DNA of 7,422 nucleotides, taken from assembly GCA_902766515.1 (NCBI GenBank), contig CACXEB010000242.1:1-7422 (forward strand), read 5' to 3'. The position numbers and the translations under genes are program-made. The notes below the pieces were generated by a model, which made no database searches, had not been told where the DNA came from, and saw only the letters and a list, made by a program, of their open reading frames with translations. Below are positions 6,009 to 7,422 of this stretch, piece by piece. Each line of letters begins with the position of its first letter. Position 1 is the first letter of the stretch. This stretch comes from an uncultured Eubacteriales bacterium (GTDB lineage: Bacteria; Bacillota_A; Clostridia; Christensenellales; Aristaeellaceae).

Positions 6009-7046
6009 ATGAAACTGAATAAGTTCTTTGCCGTCATACTCAGCCTTGCGCTTCTGACAGCTTCCATGGGCACCGTTGACGCGGCTGCTGAAGAAAGGAA
6101 GCTGAGCGTCGTGACCACTATCTTCCCCATCTATGACTGGGTGCGCCAGGTGGCCGGCGATACCGGCCGGGTGGGGCTGACCATGCTGCTGGACAGCGGC
6201 GTTGACCTGCACAGCTACCAGCCCACCGCGGCGGACATCATGAAGGTCGCCGCCTGCGATGTGTTTATCTATGTCGGGGGCGAATCGGATGAGTGGGTGG
6301 AGGACGCGCTTCGGGAAGCCGTCAATCCCGATATGATCGTCATCAGCCTGCTCGACAGCCTGGGGGATGCCGTCAGGATGGAAGAGATCGTGGAAGGCAT
6401 GGAGCACGGGCATGACCATGACGAGGATGAGCACGATCACGATGACCATGATCATGACGAGGATGAGCACGACCATGACGAACATGATCATGACCATGAG
6501 CACGGGCAGGAAGCCGATGAACATGTCTGGCTGTCGCTCCGCAACGCGCAGCACCTGGTCAATACCATCGCCCTGAAGCTGGCCGGCGCCGATCCCGCCC
6601 ATGCGGAGGCGTATCAGGCCAACGCGGCGGCTTACTGCGAAGCGCTTTCCGCGCTGGACAGGCAGTATGCTGAAACGGTGGAGCAGGCCGCATGCAGGAC
6701 CATCCTCTTCGGCGACCGTTTCCCGTTCCGCTATCTCGCGGATGATTACGGCCTGGCTTATTATGCCGCGTTTTCCGGCTGCTCCGCGGAGGTGGAGGCC
6801 AGCTTCCAGACCATCGTGTTCCTGGCGCAGAAGGTGGATGAACTGGGTTTGCCCGCCGTCCTGACCATTGAGGGTACGAAACGCAGGATCGCGGAGACTG
6901 TGATCCAGGCCACCTCCGGCAGAAACCAGAAGCTGCTGACCCTGGATTCCATGCAGGGCGTCACCGCGGCGGACGTCCAGGCGGGCGCAACCTATCTTTC
7001 CATCATGCAGGCCAACCTGGATGTGCTGAAAGAAGCGCTGAACTGA
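6009..7046 (+). CDS. znuA: Zinc ABC transporter substrate-binding protein, ZnuA/AdcA type
   Basis: This 345-residue protein captures zinc outside the membrane and hands it to the ABC permease. A signal peptide occupies about 1-25 (KLNKFFAVILSLALLTA); cleavage near VDA-AAEE is plausible. Cluster A-I features follow: VVTTIFPIYDWVRQVAGD, the metal-ligand motif VDLHSYQPT with H68, a His/Asp/Glu-rich loop (131-165, 13 His), DEHVWLSLRNA with H172, GDRFPFRYLADDYGL and TIEGTKRRIAETV. The H68, H172 and loop histidines fit zinc binding. The third conserved His of ZnuA is replaced by the GDRF segment, perhaps through Asp. The expected lipobox Cys is absent: Ser19 sits in LLTAS, which is odd for a Gram-positive binding protein. 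The ATPase gene follows after a hairpin. Transcription is probably by read-through from the Zur-type promoter. Confidence 0.9.
   Translation: MKLNKFFAVILSLALLTASMGTVDAAAEERKLSVVTTIFPIYDWVRQVAGDTGRVGLTMLLDSGVDLHSYQPTAADIMKVAACDVFIYVGGESDEWVEDALREAVNPDMIVISLLDSLGDAVRMEEIVEGMEHGHDHDEDEHDHDDHDHDEDEHDHDEHDHDHEHGQEADEHVWLSLRNAQHLVNTIALKLAGADPAHAEAYQANAAAYCEALSALDRQYAETVEQAACRTILFGDRFPFRYLADDYGLAYYAAFSGCSAEVEASFQTIVFLAQKVDELGLPAVLTIEGTKRRIAETVIQATSGRNQKLLTLDSMQGVTAADVQAGATYLSIMQANLDVLKEALN
6411..6482 (+). repeat. Tandem 36-bp duplication coding the His/Asp-rich loop of ZnuA
   Basis: Two adjacent 36-base units (6411-6446 and 6447-6482) match at 31 of 36 positions, and all five differences are at third codon positions. 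They encode HDHDEDEHDHDD and HDHDEDEHDHDE. The loop therefore grew by an in-frame duplication of 12 codons. The synonymous drift suggests an old event kept for its metal-binding residues. The repeat is a likely site of length variation between strains. Confidence 0.88.
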
Positions 7047-7054
7047 TTGATTCA

Positions 7055-7087
7055 GGCGCGGGACAGCGATGATCCCTGTCCCGCGCC
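7055..7087 (+). promoter_or_regulatory. Intercistronic 12-bp hairpin between znuA and znuC
   Basis: GGCGCGGGACAG (7055-7066) is the exact reverse complement of CTGTCCCGCGCC (7076-7087), with a 9-base loop. Only three T residues follow, so it is at most a weak terminator. The znuC ribosome site GGAGG begins five bases later (7092-7096). Such GC-rich hairpins after binding-protein genes commonly protect the upstream mRNA 3' end, giving more binding protein than ATPase and permease. That role is inferred here. Confidence 0.75.
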
Positions 7088-7103
7088 CTTTGGAGGTATC
7101 ACG

Positions 7104-7422
7104 ATGGCATTGGTTCAATGCGAGCACGTCACCCTGGGATATGATGGCCACCCTGTGCTGTCGGATGTCAGCTTCGAGGTCCATCAGGGGGATTACCTTT
7201 GTATCATCGGAGAAAACGGCTCCGGCAAATCCACGCTGATGAAAACGGTTCTCGGCCTGCAGAAGCCCATCAGCGGCAGCATCACGTTTGGCGAAGGGCT
7301 CAGCCAGACCGAAATCGGCTATCTTCCGCAGCAGACGGCCATCCAGAAGGATTTTCCCGCTACGGTGCGGGAAATCGTGCTCTCCGGCTGCCAGGCACGG
7401 GCAGGCCGCAGGCCCTTTTACA
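7104..7422 (+). CDS. znuC: Zinc ABC transporter ATP-binding protein, ZnuC type (3' end missing)
   Basis: This is the ATPase that powers zinc import, bound to the inner face of the permease. GGAGG at 7092-7096 lies 7 bases before ATG. The frame is open to the window end, giving 106 complete codons, under half of a usual ZnuC of about 250 residues. Seen are the beta-strand start VQCEHVTLGYDGHPVLSDVSF with the A-loop Tyr13, the Walker A motif GENGSGKST (36-44), and the Q-loop region IGYLPQQ (71-77). The following KDFPATVREIVLSG is typical of the ZnuC/AdcC/manganese-transporter ATPases. The ABC signature and Walker B lie beyond the window. It follows znuA after a hairpin, and the permease gene (znuB type) is expected next. 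Confidence 0.9.
   Translation, partial: MALVQCEHVTLGYDGHPVLSDVSFEVHQGDYLCIIGENGSGKSTLMKTVLGLQKPISGSITFGEGLSQTEIGYLPQQTAIQKDFPATVREIVLSGCQARAGRRPFY

Noticed and set aside
5964..7184. Long antisense open frame (406 codons) opposite znuA, with a stretch of Val/Ile/Met that looks like a membrane helix
   Set aside because: It mirrors znuA on the other strand. The hydrophobic stretch is only the reverse complement of the His/Asp codons, and no recognisable family is encoded.

Overview
The window looks like a chromosomal segment of a fairly GC-rich member of the Bacillota (Clostridia-type, gut or rumen style). The reasons are strong AGGAGG-type ribosome sites before every complete gene, sigma-A promoters of the TTGACA-17-TATAAT form, short intrinsic terminators, a GPH-family sugar transporter next to a glycoside hydrolase, and a clostridial-type zinc-uptake locus. 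The exact genus cannot be read from the sequence. All genes lie on the + strand.

Positions 1-3458 form a carbohydrate-use unit. It holds the 3' part of a GH78 (alpha-L-rhamnosidase-like) glycoside hydrolase (1-1338, 5' end outside the window) and a GPH/MFS sugar symporter with an unusual charged C-terminal tail (1473-3275). A two-codon AUG-CGC-UGA reading frame with a full Shine-Dalgarno sequence sits in the gap between them. The unit closes with a textbook intrinsic terminator (3418-3458). The gene-free stretch 3276-3606 holds an imperfect stem-loop, that terminator, and the promoter and leader of the next gene.

Positions 3522-5046 hold a gene with its own promoter. It encodes a 479-residue protein made of two ACT domains, a helical linker and a metallo-beta-lactamase fold. 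Its metal motif is HxDxDH instead of HxHxDH. No terminator follows it.

Positions 5062-7422 form a zinc-homeostasis locus. A perfect-consensus promoter overlaps a 7-1-7 palindrome of the Fur/Zur type and drives a Fur-family regulator (probably Zur). A 98-residue two-helix membrane protein with a Cys/His-rich outer loop follows. Next come a terminator-like leader with three copies of ACAGGGA facing one TCCCTGT, a zinc-binding protein (ZnuA type) with a duplicated His/Asp-rich loop and no lipobox cysteine, a 12-bp intercistronic hairpin, and the start of the ATPase gene (ZnuC type), cut by the window end. The membrane permease gene would be expected just downstream. The most novel-looking items are the small Cys/His membrane protein inside the zinc locus, the ACT-ACT-MBL fusion, and the possible attenuator before znuA.
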